From assembly GCA_003164815.1 (NCBI GenBank), contig PLUF01000095.1:1-64000 (forward strand): a stretch of DNA of 64,000 bases, read 5' to 3'. This document shows positions 34,383-42,022 of this stretch, in pieces. How positions within the stretch are numbered: position 1 is the stretch's first letter; every line of letters begins with the position of its first letter. The notes under the pieces were generated by a model, which made no database searches, had not been told where the DNA came from, and saw only the letters and a program-made list of their open reading frames with translations. This stretch comes from Candidatus Gagatemarchaeum stordalenia (GTDB lineage: Archaea > Thermoproteota > Nitrososphaeria > Nitrososphaerales > Gagatemarchaeaceae). Made by a program: the position numbers and the translations under genes.

Positions 34383-35391
34383 GAGCGGCGGGGGTCCCAA
34401 GGGAGGGGGCGCCGGCACCGAGAAGGTCATCAGCATCCAATCCCTCGAGGTCCACTTCGTCAAGAAGAGGCTTCTGGAGAAGACTACCACCGTCAAAGCC
34501 GTGGACGGTGTCTCTCTCGAACTCACGAAGGGAGAAATCCTGGGGCTCGTGGGAGAGAGCGGCTCCGGCAAGACGACCCTAGGTCGTGCCGTGATCGGGC
34601 TGGTCAGGCCGTCCAGCGGGAGCGTCTCTATAATGGTCGACGGCGAGGAGAAGGACATCGGGAGGGCCAAGGGAAAGGAGTGGAAGGCCCTCCGGAGAAG
34701 TCTCCAGGTCATCTTCCAGGATCCGTTCTCGTCGATAGACCCCAACATGAGGGCCTACGACGCTCTCCGTCTGCCGCTGCAGTCGCAGGGAGTAAAGGGC
34801 AAGGAGGACATCGCAAGGAAGATCTCCGACGTAATGAGAAGGGTCGGCCTACCCGAGCAGGTGCTCAACAACTACCTCTTCCAGCTCTCCGGGGGCCAGA
34901 GGCAGAGGATCGGCATAGCGAGGGTCCTGCTCTTCGACCCGTTGGTGGTCGTTGCTGACGAGCCCGTCTCGATGCTCGATGCGTCGCTGAAGGGGGATAT
35001 CCTGAACATCATAGAGAGGGAGTCCAAGGAACATGGCGTGACCTTCCTCTTCATCACGCACGACATGGCCGTGGCGAAGGTCGTGGCGCGCAGGATAGCT
35101 GTGATGTACCTAGGGAAGATAGTCGAGCTCGGGCTCGCAGAGGAGGTCATCTCCGAACCCCTCCACCCGTACACGAAGGCGATGCTCCAGGCATCTCCCA
35201 CGATAGATCCCTCGATGAGGGATAAGATCGTAGAGATCAACATAGTCGGAGAACTGGCTCAATCCACGGCGCACCCGTCCGGGTGCAAGTTCAATCCACG
35301 CTGCCCCTTCAGAATGGCGGTCTGCGAGGAGAAGGAGCCGCCGTTCAAAGAGGTGAAACCCGGTCACCTGGCGGCGTGCTGGCTGAACTAG
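34348..35391 (+). CDS. dppF: Peptide ABC transporter ATPase (DppF-like)
   Basis: Second ATPase of the heterodimer, ~347 residues. Walker A is GESGSGKTTL, the signature is LSGGQRQRIGIARVL, Walker B is VVADEPVSMLD, and the C-terminal Cys block is CKFNPRCPFRMAVCEEKEP. I chose ATG 34348, preceded by GGGAAGGTGG; it overlaps dppD by 35 bases. The frame is open to 34300, but that part is inside dppD. The protein ends 4 bases into the next, convergent, small membrane gene. Confidence 0.9.
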   Translation: MVEKRLPAGSTESGGGPKGGGAGTEKVISIQSLEVHFVKKRLLEKTTTVKAVDGVSLELTKGEILGLVGESGSGKTTLGRAVIGLVRPSSGSVSIMVDGEEKDIGRAKGKEWKALRRSLQVIFQDPFSSIDPNMRAYDALRLPLQSQGVKGKEDIARKISDVMRRVGLPEQVLNNYLFQLSGGQRQRIGIARVLLFDPLVVVADEPVSMLDASLKGDILNIIERESKEHGVTFLFITHDMAVAKVVARRIAVMYLGKIVELGLAEEVISEPLHPYTKAMLQASPTIDPSMRDKIVEINIVGELAQSTAHPSGCKFNPRCPFRMAVCEEKEPPFKEVKPGHLAACWLN

Positions 35392-35570
35392 ACGTGGTCC
35401 CCGAGGAATTCCACTACACCCCTTACCGCCACGAGCGCTCCGGCTACTCCAAGGGCGAAGGAGACGACAAGGACCACAATGGACTGGAGGTAGGCGCCGA
35501 GCAGGTCCAGCGCGATCGAGCCGAGCAGCAGCACCACCCCAATCAGAAGTATCCTGACAGAGTGGTGCAA
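35388..35570 (-). CDS. 60-residue two-helix membrane protein
   Basis: A short basic N-terminus (MHHSVRILL) is followed by two hydrophobic helices with a tight turn (GVVLLLGSIALDLLGAYLQSIVVLVVSFALGV), ending FLGDHV. The frame is preserved despite the 4-bp overlap with dppF. It follows the next gene upstream by 26 bp on the same strand, so the two may form an operon. Function unknown. Confidence 0.45.
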   Translation of the reverse strand: MHHSVRILLIGVVLLLGSIALDLLGAYLQSIVVLVVSFALGVAGALVAVRGVVEFLGDHV

Positions 35571-35596
35571 CGCGAGTTCGCGGGCCGTAATCGTAT

Positions 35597-35938
35597 TTAG
35601 ATTTTCGTCTCTTGCGGAGGCTCAACCGGGCTGGCCGCGTTCCTGCCCCTGAGCAACCCCACGACGAACGCCGCGTCGATGAGGATCAGCGCGACTGCGA
35701 GCACCTGGGCCCAGTCGAGCGTCAGCAGCCCCTGGATGCGGGTGGTCCCGTCGACGGCCGAGGTGATGTAGAAGAACGGGTAGTAGGCCGTGGAGGAGGT
35801 GAAGCCCAGGGTCCGGAAGTAAGCCAGCCGACCGGCCTGATCCTGGAGGACCTCCCAGAGCATCGCAAGGATTACCACGTTGGGGATGATGATCTTCGCG
35901 ACAGAGAAGGCTTTCAACGGAAGGACGCACTCCCCCAT
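35597..35938 (-). CDS. Three-helix hypothetical membrane protein
   Basis: The 113-residue protein has hydrophobic segments near 12-30, 45-60 and 75-97, a periplasmic-type loop FYITSAVDGTTRIQG, and a cytoplasmic tail GRNAASPVEPPQETKI. ATG 35938 is very near the TATA-like TTAAGTCTTAAGTAAC at 35941-35956; a leaderless start at TTG 35917 would fit better. Its start region is divergent from the signal peptidase gene. Confidence 0.45.
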   Translation of the reverse strand: MGECVLPLKAFSVAKIIIPNVVILAMLWEVLQDQAGRLAYFRTLGFTSSTAYYPFFYITSAVDGTTRIQGLLTLDWAQVLAVALILIDAAFVVGLLRGRNAASPVEPPQETKI

Positions 35939-35983
35939 GAGTTACTTAAGACTTAACAGGGGAGGCGGGGGAGCGTTGCTGGT

Positions 35984-36610
35984 TTGAGTTCTCCCTCGAA
36001 GGTGAGCCACGCGGCAGCGTACGCCGTGATCATCCTGCTCCTCGTCGGGGGGACGGCGTTCCTGCTCAACAGCAGGATCGGGGGGGTCCAGGTCTACGAC
36101 GTCTATCCCACCCCGAGCATGAGGCCTACGCTTGAGGTCGGCGACCTGGTTGTCGTGCAATCGGTCGCCTACAACAGCATCCACGTCGGCGACGTTATAG
36201 TGTATTCGCCTCCCATCTCCGGGGGAGGGTGCGAGGCCGAGGTGATCGTGCACCGGGTCGTCAACATCACGAGCGAGGGCCTGATAACCCAGGGCGACAA
36301 CAGGTTCACGAACCCGCGCCCCGACGAGCCGCTCAGCTGGCCTCCGGTCACACCGGAGTGCGTCAAGGGGCTGGTCGTCGTCTCCCTCCCCTTCCTCGGG
36401 AAGATCTCCGAGGCCTTTCCGCCCCCGCTCAACTACGTCCTGGTCGCGGCGATAGTGATCCTGATATTCATGATCGAGCTCTTCACCACGTCGAAGGAAG
36501 AGGAGAAGACAGAGCAGGGGACCGAGAAAACCGAGACCCCCTTAAATACTCTTTATATAGACGGCCGAATCCCGCGGCCGAACGATGCCTCAAACAAAGG
36601 CCATCGTTAG
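35984..36610 (+). CDS. Signal peptidase I, archaeal type
   Basis: The 208-residue membrane protease cleaves signal peptides of exported proteins such as the anchored binding protein in this window. It has an N-terminal helix, YPTPSMRPTLEVGDLVV carrying the nucleophile Ser, and VIVHRVVNITSEGLITQGDN with the His that replaces the bacterial Lys. A second C-terminal helix (NYVLVAAIVILIFMIELF) follows. TTG 35984 lies ~33 bases after ACTTAAGACTTAACAGG. The tbp promoter and start lie within its 3' end. Confidence 0.9.
   Translation: MSSPSKVSHAAAYAVIILLLVGGTAFLLNSRIGGVQVYDVYPTPSMRPTLEVGDLVVVQSVAYNSIHVGDVIVYSPPISGGGCEAEVIVHRVVNITSEGLITQGDNRFTNPRPDEPLSWPPVTPECVKGLVVVSLPFLGKISEAFPPPLNYVLVAAIVILIFMIELFTTSKEEEKTEQGTEKTETPLNTLYIDGRIPRPNDASNKGHR
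36551..36560 (+). promoter_or_regulatory. TATA box of the tbp gene
   Basis: CTTTATATAG is the closest to the archaeal consensus in this window and lies ~29 bases before ATG 36585. It sits inside the coding end of the signal peptidase gene. Confidence 0.75.
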
Positions 36611-37142
36611 CATAGAGAACGTCGTCGCGTCCGCGTCGATCAACCAGAAGGTCGACCTGAACCAGATCACCAAGAATTTTGTTGACGTAGAGTACCACCC
36701 AGACCAGTTCCCCGGCCTCGTCTTCAGGCTGAAGACCCCGAAGACGGCCACCCTGATATTCAGCTCCGGGAAGATGGTCTGCACCGGCGCCAAGTCGGAG
36801 GAGCAGGCGAGGAAGGCCGTCCAGGAGGTCGTCCGCCGCCTGAAGAAGGGGAGCATCCCGATAAAGAACGAGGCCGAGATAGAGATCCAGAACATAGTCG
36901 CATCCGCGAACCTAGGCGGAAAGGTCCACCTGGAGGAGGCCGCGAGGCAGCTGCCGAAGTCGATGTACGAGCCAGAGCAGTTCCCGGGCCTGATCCACAG
37001 GATGGCAGACCCCAAGACCGTGATACTGCTCTTCGCGTCTGGGAAGCTCGTCTGCACCGGGGCGAAGCGCGAGAGCGAGGTCTACAGGGCGATCAACAAC
37101 CTGCACGTCCTTCTAGAAGAGAAGGAACTGATGGTGTATTGA
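36585..37142 (+). CDS. tbp: TATA-binding protein (TBP)
   Basis: The 185-residue protein has two pseudo-symmetric ~90-residue repeats. Each has a KAIVSIENVVASA-type / EIEIQNIVASA-type first strand, a HPDQFPGLVFR / EPEQFPGLIHR stirrup, and a LIFSSGKMVCTGAKSEEQA / LLFASGKLVCTGAKRESE block. It nucleates transcription with TFB. The last codon and the stop (TAT TGA, 37137-37142) straddle the right tip of the inserted TnpB element, which supplies the TTGA bases. Confidence 0.97.
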   Translation: MPQTKAIVSIENVVASASINQKVDLNQITKNFVDVEYHPDQFPGLVFRLKTPKTATLIFSSGKMVCTGAKSEEQARKAVQEVVRRLKKGSIPIKNEAEIEIQNIVASANLGGKVHLEEAARQLPKSMYEPEQFPGLIHRMADPKTVILLFASGKLVCTGAKRESEVYRAINNLHVLLEEKELMVY

Positions 37143-38333
37143 ACTGCCCGCAGTAGAGCCAGTCGGCCTCGTACCACGAGCTTCTTGCTTCAAAGGAACG
37201 AACTTGCTTATTCGCCTGCGATTGAAAAGCAGAGGTTGTTCCTCCACACGGGCCTGTTCCAGACCCACTCTGAGGATGTTTCTTGCTGCGTTGACATCCC
37301 GATCCACGACGAGTCCGCACCCACGACAGTCGTGAATCCGTTCAGAGAGTTCCTTTGCGACCATCTCTCCGCATCTAGAGCATTTCTGTGAAGTTCCCTT
37401 TGGGTTGACGAGGATCACACGTCCGCCGCGCCTTTCTGCTTTGTAAGCAGCTAATCGGCGCAGATTTCCCCAAGAGGCATCCATTATTGCTGATGCTAGA
37501 CGATGGTTTCTGACCATGTTCGAAATGTTAAGGTCCTCGAATACTATGGTCGAGTATTCTTTGGAAAGAAATGCTGAAATCTTGTGAGCCAAGTCCGATC
37601 TCTGGTTCCTGACTCGTCGCCACGCCTTCGCGAGTGCTATTCGAGATTTTTGTCTGTTTTTCGACCCTACTTTCCTCCTCGAAAGTTGTCTCTGGAGAAT
37701 CGTGATTCGTCCTCGTGCGCGAACGAAAACTCGTGGGTTCTCAAACTTCTTCCCATCGCTGAGTGTTACAAGTCGATTAATCCCTAGATCAACACCGACA
37801 GCGGGTCCGCAAGGCATCTGTCCGATACCTTGAGAGTTTTCAGTCTCAACCGTAACACAAGCAAACCAGACGTCGACATCCATGATGATGGTGCAGGTCT
37901 TCGGGGTTCCTGCAATCAAACGAGCTGGTCTAATCTTGATCAAACCGATTTTCGAAAGCCGAATCTCTCCTCCTAGGACTCTGAATCCTCCAAGTTGAGG
38001 GTAGGTGAAGGACTTGTATCTGCCAGCCCGTTTGAATCTGGGCCTACGCGAGAGCCCTTTGAAGAAACGAGAGCACGCCATGTCGAGTCGAAGGGCAACA
38101 TCTTGCAGCACCTGGGCATTGACCGCTCCTAGGAACTTGTCTTCCCTCCGTACCGCAGTAACTGCTTTTGTCTGTGCAAAATAGTTGGTGTTCTCCTTTA
38201 GTCGCTCCTCTAGTAGGTCGTTGTACAATCTTCGGCAAGTCTCGATCGTTTGGGACATGATTCTGGATTGCGCCATGGTCGGGTAGAGTCGAAATTTGTA
38301 GGTAATCGAGAACCTCTTGCCTCTCCTTGTCAC
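37113..38333 (-). CDS. tnpB: TnpB, RNA-guided nuclease of an IS200/IS605-type element
   Basis: TnpB of 406 residues has an N-terminal KFRLYPTMAQ region and a RuvC-like catalytic triad: D in VGVDLGINRL, E in IVFEDLNISN, and D in VVDRDVNAARN. The zinc ribbon CSRCG...CRGCG is present. All key residues are intact. GTG 38333 is the likely start. The C-terminal ~50 residues (SKFVPLKQEARGTRPTGS) cross the right end of the element, and the stop lies 26 bases outside it in tbp. No tnpA is present. The region is lower in GC than its neighbours. Confidence 0.93.
   Translation of the reverse strand: MTRRGKRFSITYKFRLYPTMAQSRIMSQTIETCRRLYNDLLEERLKENTNYFAQTKAVTAVRREDKFLGAVNAQVLQDVALRLDMACSRFFKGLSRRPRFKRAGRYKSFTYPQLGGFRVLGGEIRLSKIGLIKIRPARLIAGTPKTCTIIMDVDVWFACVTVETENSQGIGQMPCGPAVGVDLGINRLVTLSDGKKFENPRVFVRARGRITILQRQLSRRKVGSKNRQKSRIALAKAWRRVRNQRSDLAHKISAFLSKEYSTIVFEDLNISNMVRNHRLASAIMDASWGNLRRLAAYKAERRGGRVILVNPKGTSQKCSRCGEMVAKELSERIHDCRGCGLVVDRDVNAARNILRVGLEQARVEEQPLLFNRRRISKFVPLKQEARGTRPTGSTAGSSIHHQFLLF
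37168..37180. repeat. Right-end hairpin of the TnpB element
   Basis: CTCGTACCACGAG is a 5-bp stem with a 3-base loop, ~26 bases from the right tip. Such sub-terminal hairpins are recognised by the transposase of this family, and the same strand could carry the omega-RNA that guides TnpB, overlapping the tnpB 3' end. Confidence 0.5.
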
Positions 38334-38351
38334 TCCATGTACTCATTTAAG

Positions 38352-38404
38352 CCCCAAGCTCACGAGTGTCAAAACTTCATCGTGGTCCACTAACTGAGTT
38401 GGGG
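38352..38404. repeat. Left-end imperfect palindrome of the TnpB element
   Basis: CCCCAAGCTCA (38352-38362) and TGAGTTGGGG (38395-38404) pair with one bulged base around a 32-base loop. They lie at the left tip, next to the TTGAT target, and upstream of the tnpB start. Confidence 0.6.
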
Positions 38405-38409
38405 ATCAA

Positions 38410-39036
38410 TTAGCGGCCGGCGACCTGGCTCTTTATCGCCTTCATGGCGTCGTCGGATATCTCGTCCTTGGCGTGGAGCGTCCGCGCCAGTTCCGTGATA
38501 TCGGTAAGCGGGCGCAGTTTCACGCCTGCCTTCCTGAGGTTGGCCTTGCCTCCCTCCAGCCGGTCTATCAGGACCGCGACGCTCTTCACCTCACCACCCT
38601 CCTCCCTGATCGCGTCTATGCCGGTTAGCACGGAGTGGCCCGTCGTTATCAGGTCGTCCATGACCAGGACCCTCCAGCCCGGAGTGATCGTCCCCTCTAT
38701 CCGCTTCATGTGCCCGTAGTCCTTCTCCTCCTTGCGGACGTAGATCATCGGCTTGCGGAGCTCGAGGGCGACCGGGGATGAGAAAGTCAGCCCCGCGGTC
38801 GGGATGCCTGCGATCGCGTCGAACTTGTCCAGACCCACCTCGTTCCTGATCAGCGAGAGGTAGCAGTCGATGACGTACCGGTAGGCTCCGGGGAAGCTGG
38901 GGACCATCCTGAGGTCGACGTAGTAGGAGCTGAGCTTCCCGCTCGAGAGTGTGAAGGTGCCCACCTGCAACGCCCTGACCTTTACCAGGACCATGGCCAA
39001 CTCCTCCACAATCTTCTTCCGACCGCTCCAGCTCAT
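38410..39036 (-). CDS. pyrE: Orotate phosphoribosyltransferase
   Basis: PyrE of 208 residues forms OMP from orotate and PRPP in pyrimidine synthesis. It has FTLSSGKLSSYYVDLR, AGIPTAGLTFSSPVALEL, YVRKEEKDYG with the catalytic flexible-loop Lys, and the PRPP motif VLVMDDLITTGHSV. The TAA stop at 38412-38410 is directly followed by the TTGAT target of the TnpB element; the element does not alter the protein. Confidence 0.93.
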   Translation of the reverse strand: MSWSGRKKIVEELAMVLVKVRALQVGTFTLSSGKLSSYYVDLRMVPSFPGAYRYVIDCYLSLIRNEVGLDKFDAIAGIPTAGLTFSSPVALELRKPMIYVRKEEKDYGHMKRIEGTITPGWRVLVMDDLITTGHSVLTGIDAIREEGGEVKSVAVLIDRLEGGKANLRKAGVKLRPLTDITELARTLHAKDEISDDAMKAIKSQVAGR

Positions 39037-39152
39037 GAGCCCGCGACGACACCTTCAGGTAGAAATGTGTATCGAGCGGCGCGCGTCAGTCCGGCCGCCG
39101 ACGAGAAAAGGTTGATAGAAGCTGATAAGGAGGGAGGGGGCAGGCACCGCTC

Positions 39153-40238
39153 TTGGAAATCTGGCTCCCGTACGGAGACGTCGAGTCTCTCTTGACCCTG
39201 CAGGCGGAGAACCTCGGTGAACTCTCTGACCCACCGCCCGAGAGCCATGTCGAAGAGCTGACCCAGAACCTGGGCGAGAGAATAAAGGGCCGCGAGAAGC
39301 TGGTCGTCTGCGACAACAAACGGGCGACGGTCAAGCTCCTGAAGTCGCTTGCCCCTCTCCTACCTCAGGATGGGACCTTGAAGATCTACACCCGCTCGCC
39401 GAAGGCGCTGGAGGACGGAGTCCCCGAACTGAAGGGGCGCGTCCTGAAGCTCTCTCCGCCGCAGGCGCCCGCAGCCGGCGAACTCACCTATTCGCCTGAG
39501 ATCCTGGGAGGCACCGCGTTCGTCCTCAGCACGGGCGAACCCGACCCTCTCTTCGGCTACATCGACTCCAGGGTCGCGCTGGGACTGGCTGCGGTGGGAG
39601 GCGCGAGGAGGAGCGCGTACATGGCGAGAGGAGGGGACGCCCCGGCTTTCCTCCAGGAGACCCCGGCCTACGCTGCGATTGCCTCCGCCGTCGAGAAGAC
39701 GGAGGGCGCCGCATTCGGGACGATCGTCACGAAGGGAGGAGAGCCGCTCTCGATTATCGACGGGGGGCCGAAGGAGGCGAGGGCCCACTTCATACCCCAG
39801 CAGGTCAACCCGGCGAAGGGAGTGGTCATCGGGGCCGGCGGGAGGGGTTTCGACGATACCTTCTCCCACACCCTGAGGGTCTCGCTCGGAGCGCTCAAGA
39901 GCGTGAAGAGGGGCGGCGACATCCTCCTCGTGGGCGAGTGCAGGGACGGTCTCGGGTCCGAGGCGCTCCAGATGCACACGATGGGAAGGATAAGCGACGC
40001 GGCGCTCAGGAAGGGATTCTACGCGGACGGGATGGAGGAGATTGGATACCTAGACTCGCTCAAGGAGAACTACTCGGTGACGCTCCTCTCCTCGCTCCCC
40101 GAGCTCTACGCGAGCGGGAGATTCAGGTTCAAGACCGCGAACAACTCGGCGGAGGCGCTCAGGAAGATCTTCAACTCCACCGGGCGGGGGGCGAAGCTCC
40201 ACGTCTTCACCCGCGCCTGCGAGACGCTCCTCTCCTAG
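39153..40238 (+). CDS. LarA-like (DUF2088-type) protein, lacking usual nickel-pincer residues
   Basis: The 361-residue protein starts at TTG 39153 after AAGGAGGGAGG. The N-terminal IWLPYGD and KLVVCDNKRAT match the LarA entry strands and the DxxTR loop in outline. The middle STGEPDPLFGYIDSRVALGLAAVGG sits where lactate racemase has a His-Gly-Lys set, but His and Lys are not kept. The C-terminal half has KGVVIGAGGRGFDDTFSHT and GGDILLVGECRDGLGSEAL, as in DUF2088 proteins. It is therefore a LarA relative unlikely to bind the nickel-pincer cofactor in the standard way. It converges on the next gene with a 4-base overlap. Confidence 0.5.
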   Translation: MEIWLPYGDVESLLTLQAENLGELSDPPPESHVEELTQNLGERIKGREKLVVCDNKRATVKLLKSLAPLLPQDGTLKIYTRSPKALEDGVPELKGRVLKLSPPQAPAAGELTYSPEILGGTAFVLSTGEPDPLFGYIDSRVALGLAAVGGARRSAYMARGGDAPAFLQETPAYAAIASAVEKTEGAAFGTIVTKGGEPLSIIDGGPKEARAHFIPQQVNPAKGVVIGAGGRGFDDTFSHTLRVSLGALKSVKRGGDILLVGECRDGLGSEALQMHTMGRISDAALRKGFYADGMEEIGYLDSLKENYSVTLLSSLPELYASGRFRFKTANNSAEALRKIFNSTGRGAKLHVFTRACETLLS

Positions 40239-41371
40239 AGAGGGTACGTGAGGAAGTTCTGGGGTATCGGGGCGCACAGGAGCATCAGCACCATCCCCGC
40301 AAGGAAGAGGAGCTTCCTCGAGCGGGAGAGGTCCGAGAGTGAGTCCAATGTCTCGTTCGTGGGCTGGATCGCCGCAAGGAGGAAGATCATGAGGAAGACC
40401 ACCCAGTAGTTGGGGACGTCCACGGCCACGAGTATGAACCCAGTCACCATGGTGGTTATCCGGCTCCCCCGGACGCCCAGGGCGAGGGCCGCCATCCTCC
40501 CGCCGTCGAAGAGCGCGGCCGGCAGCATGCTGAAGAATGAGATCAGGAGCCCGATCCACGCCGCCACCTCCAGCGGTGAGTAGATGCTGACTCCGCCAGC
40601 GGGGACCTGCGGCGAGAGGTTCAGGTATCCGGCTAGGGAGATCGCCGCAGACTGGAGGGTCGATGGGTTCGTGCTGAGGGTCCCGAGGTTGCCGCTGCCG
40701 AAGATCGCGACGTACTGGTCATGTGTCAGCGAGATCGCCGTCGTAGCGCCGATGAGCGCGACGGCGAAGGCTATCGCCACTCCGACGACCGGGGCGAAGA
40801 AGTAGCAGTCGAAGAGCGAGTCCCTGTCGACAGTCGGAGAGCGGACGAAGGTGATCGCCCCGAACGTGGGGAGGAAGTAGAGGACTGGCAGGGCAATGAA
40901 GAACGGGATGTTCGGAAGATAGTAGGGAATCGTCGAGGCCCCGCCCCGCCTCCTGACGAAGTAGCGCTGGACGAGGTCCTTCGCGATAAGGACGGCGGCG
41001 ATGCCCACGACGAAGCTCGCCCCAATAAGCAGGGCGCTCCCGCCCTCCACCTGAGTGTAGATGTCGCCCAGCAGCCATCCGGCCGCAAGGATAGCGAGGA
41101 TGGAGAGGAGGGAGAGGAAGACCGGAGTCCTCGGCGCCGGAGAAGCGGGGACGTCAGCCTTGACCAGTGTGAGGGACGCGTCTTCTCTTGTCCCGAAGAG
41201 CCGCGGGGTGAGTCCGAGGGGCTTCACCTTGGGGTATAGCGCATTGAAGGCGTCCTTTGACCTGCTGTCGTAGACTATGCTGTACTCCTTCGCGCCCTCG
41301 CCCCTGTCGAAGACGTCCCTAACGGTGAAGAGGGAACGGACGATCGCCTCGACCTCAGAGTCCTCCGACAA
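40235..41371 (-). CDS. Degenerate site-2-protease (M50, EGY-like) membrane protein
   Basis: This 378-residue protein has 6-7 helices and EGY/S2P-type blocks: FLPTFGAITFVRSPTVDRDSLFD and FFAPVVGVAIAFAVALIG. The zinc motif is lost: by alignment HExGH becomes KDLVQ (131-135, in VLIAKDLVQRYFVRRRG), while the distal SMLPAALFDGGR keeps the third-ligand Asp. It is thus likely proteolytically dead, acting as a binding or sequestering protein. The N-terminal ~80 residues form a soluble alpha/beta domain, as in plant EGY proteins. The 5' end is divergent from the acetyltransferase gene, with a ~145-bp gap. Confidence 0.7.
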   Translation of the reverse strand: MSEDSEVEAIVRSLFTVRDVFDRGEGAKEYSIVYDSRSKDAFNALYPKVKPLGLTPRLFGTREDASLTLVKADVPASPAPRTPVFLSLLSILAILAAGWLLGDIYTQVEGGSALLIGASFVVGIAAVLIAKDLVQRYFVRRRGGASTIPYYLPNIPFFIALPVLYFLPTFGAITFVRSPTVDRDSLFDCYFFAPVVGVAIAFAVALIGATTAISLTHDQYVAIFGSGNLGTLSTNPSTLQSAAISLAGYLNLSPQVPAGGVSIYSPLEVAAWIGLLISFFSMLPAALFDGGRMAALALGVRGSRITTMVTGFILVAVDVPNYWVVFLMIFLLAAIQPTNETLDSLSDLSRSRKLLFLAGMVLMLLCAPIPQNFLTYPL

Positions 41372-41517
41372 GTCGTTCTGGGCAGCCCAGTGGAGGAACT
41401 ATAAGTCTTGGGTGGAGATGATGGCTCCTTACAGTTAGCGCCACACCGTGATGGCTCGCACCGCCGGCCGCAACCAGAAATTTATTAGTCCCCTCCTTGC
41501 GGCCGAAACTTCAAGGA

Positions 41518-42015
41518 ATGCAAGAGTCCACCACGAGCAAAGCAAGGGACTACTCGGTCAGACATTGCGGCCCAGACGACGTTCCGAGCGTCATCACCGT
41601 CAACACGGTCACCCTCCCCGAGCACTACTCGGACTACTTCTACTACGACATCCTGAAGGACTTCCCGAGCACCTTCCTCCTCGCTGAGCAGGGCGGGAAG
41701 GTGGTCGGATACATAATGTGCAGGATCGAGTACGGCCTCTCGATGACCAAGAGGTTCGGGCTCGCCAAGAAGGGGCACATCATCTCGATAGCCGTCCTGG
41801 AGCAGTACAGGAGCACGGGCATCGGCACCGCACTCATCAAGGAGGCTCTCGAGGAGATCCGCAAGGCCTCGGGCAAGGAGTGCTACCTCGAGGTCCGAAC
41901 CACGAACAAGGGCGCCATCGTCCTCTACGAGAAGCTCGGCTTCAAGGTGAGCAGCACTCTCCATGGGTACTACAAGGACGGAGAGTCTGCGTACACTATG
42001 GCAACGTCGCTCTGA
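41518..42015 (+). CDS. GNAT N-acetyltransferase (RimI-like)
   Basis: GNAT of ~165 residues: HIISIAVLEQYRSTGIGTALIKEAL is the acetyl-CoA pyrophosphate loop (QxxGxG form Y-R-S-T-G-I-G-T-A) and CYLEVRTTNKGAIVLYEKLGFKV is the RimI/ArdA-like C-terminal block. It is probably an N-terminal protein acetyltransferase of the archaeal Naa10 type. ATG 41518 lies ~36 bases after GAAATTTATTAGTCC. An upstream TTG (41497) is too near that box. Confidence 0.88.
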   Translation: MQESTTSKARDYSVRHCGPDDVPSVITVNTVTLPEHYSDYFYYDILKDFPSTFLLAEQGGKVVGYIMCRIEYGLSMTKRFGLAKKGHIISIAVLEQYRSTGIGTALIKEALEEIRKASGKECYLEVRTTNKGAIVLYEKLGFKVSSTLHGYYKDGESAYTMATSL

Positions 42016-42022
42016 TCGCGTC

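Larger units (their letters stand above)
37139..38404 (-). mobile_element. Orphan TnpB insertion element (IS200/IS605 group), 1266 bp
   Basis: Read on the minus strand, the left tip begins CCCCAACTCA directly after TTGAT (38409-38405), which in turn follows the pyrE stop codon. The right tip ends ...GCAGTTCAA (TCAA = 37142-37139), the cleavage tetranucleotide known for IS608-type ends. Removing the element leaves GTG TAA at the tbp end, so tbp and pyrE would be convergent genes only a few bases apart. No flanking duplication, as expected for this family. Confidence 0.75.

Noticed and set aside
37113-38333. TnpB as part of an autonomous IS605 with tnpA
   Set aside because: No Y1 transposase is found on either side; the element's tips lie directly against pyrE and tbp.
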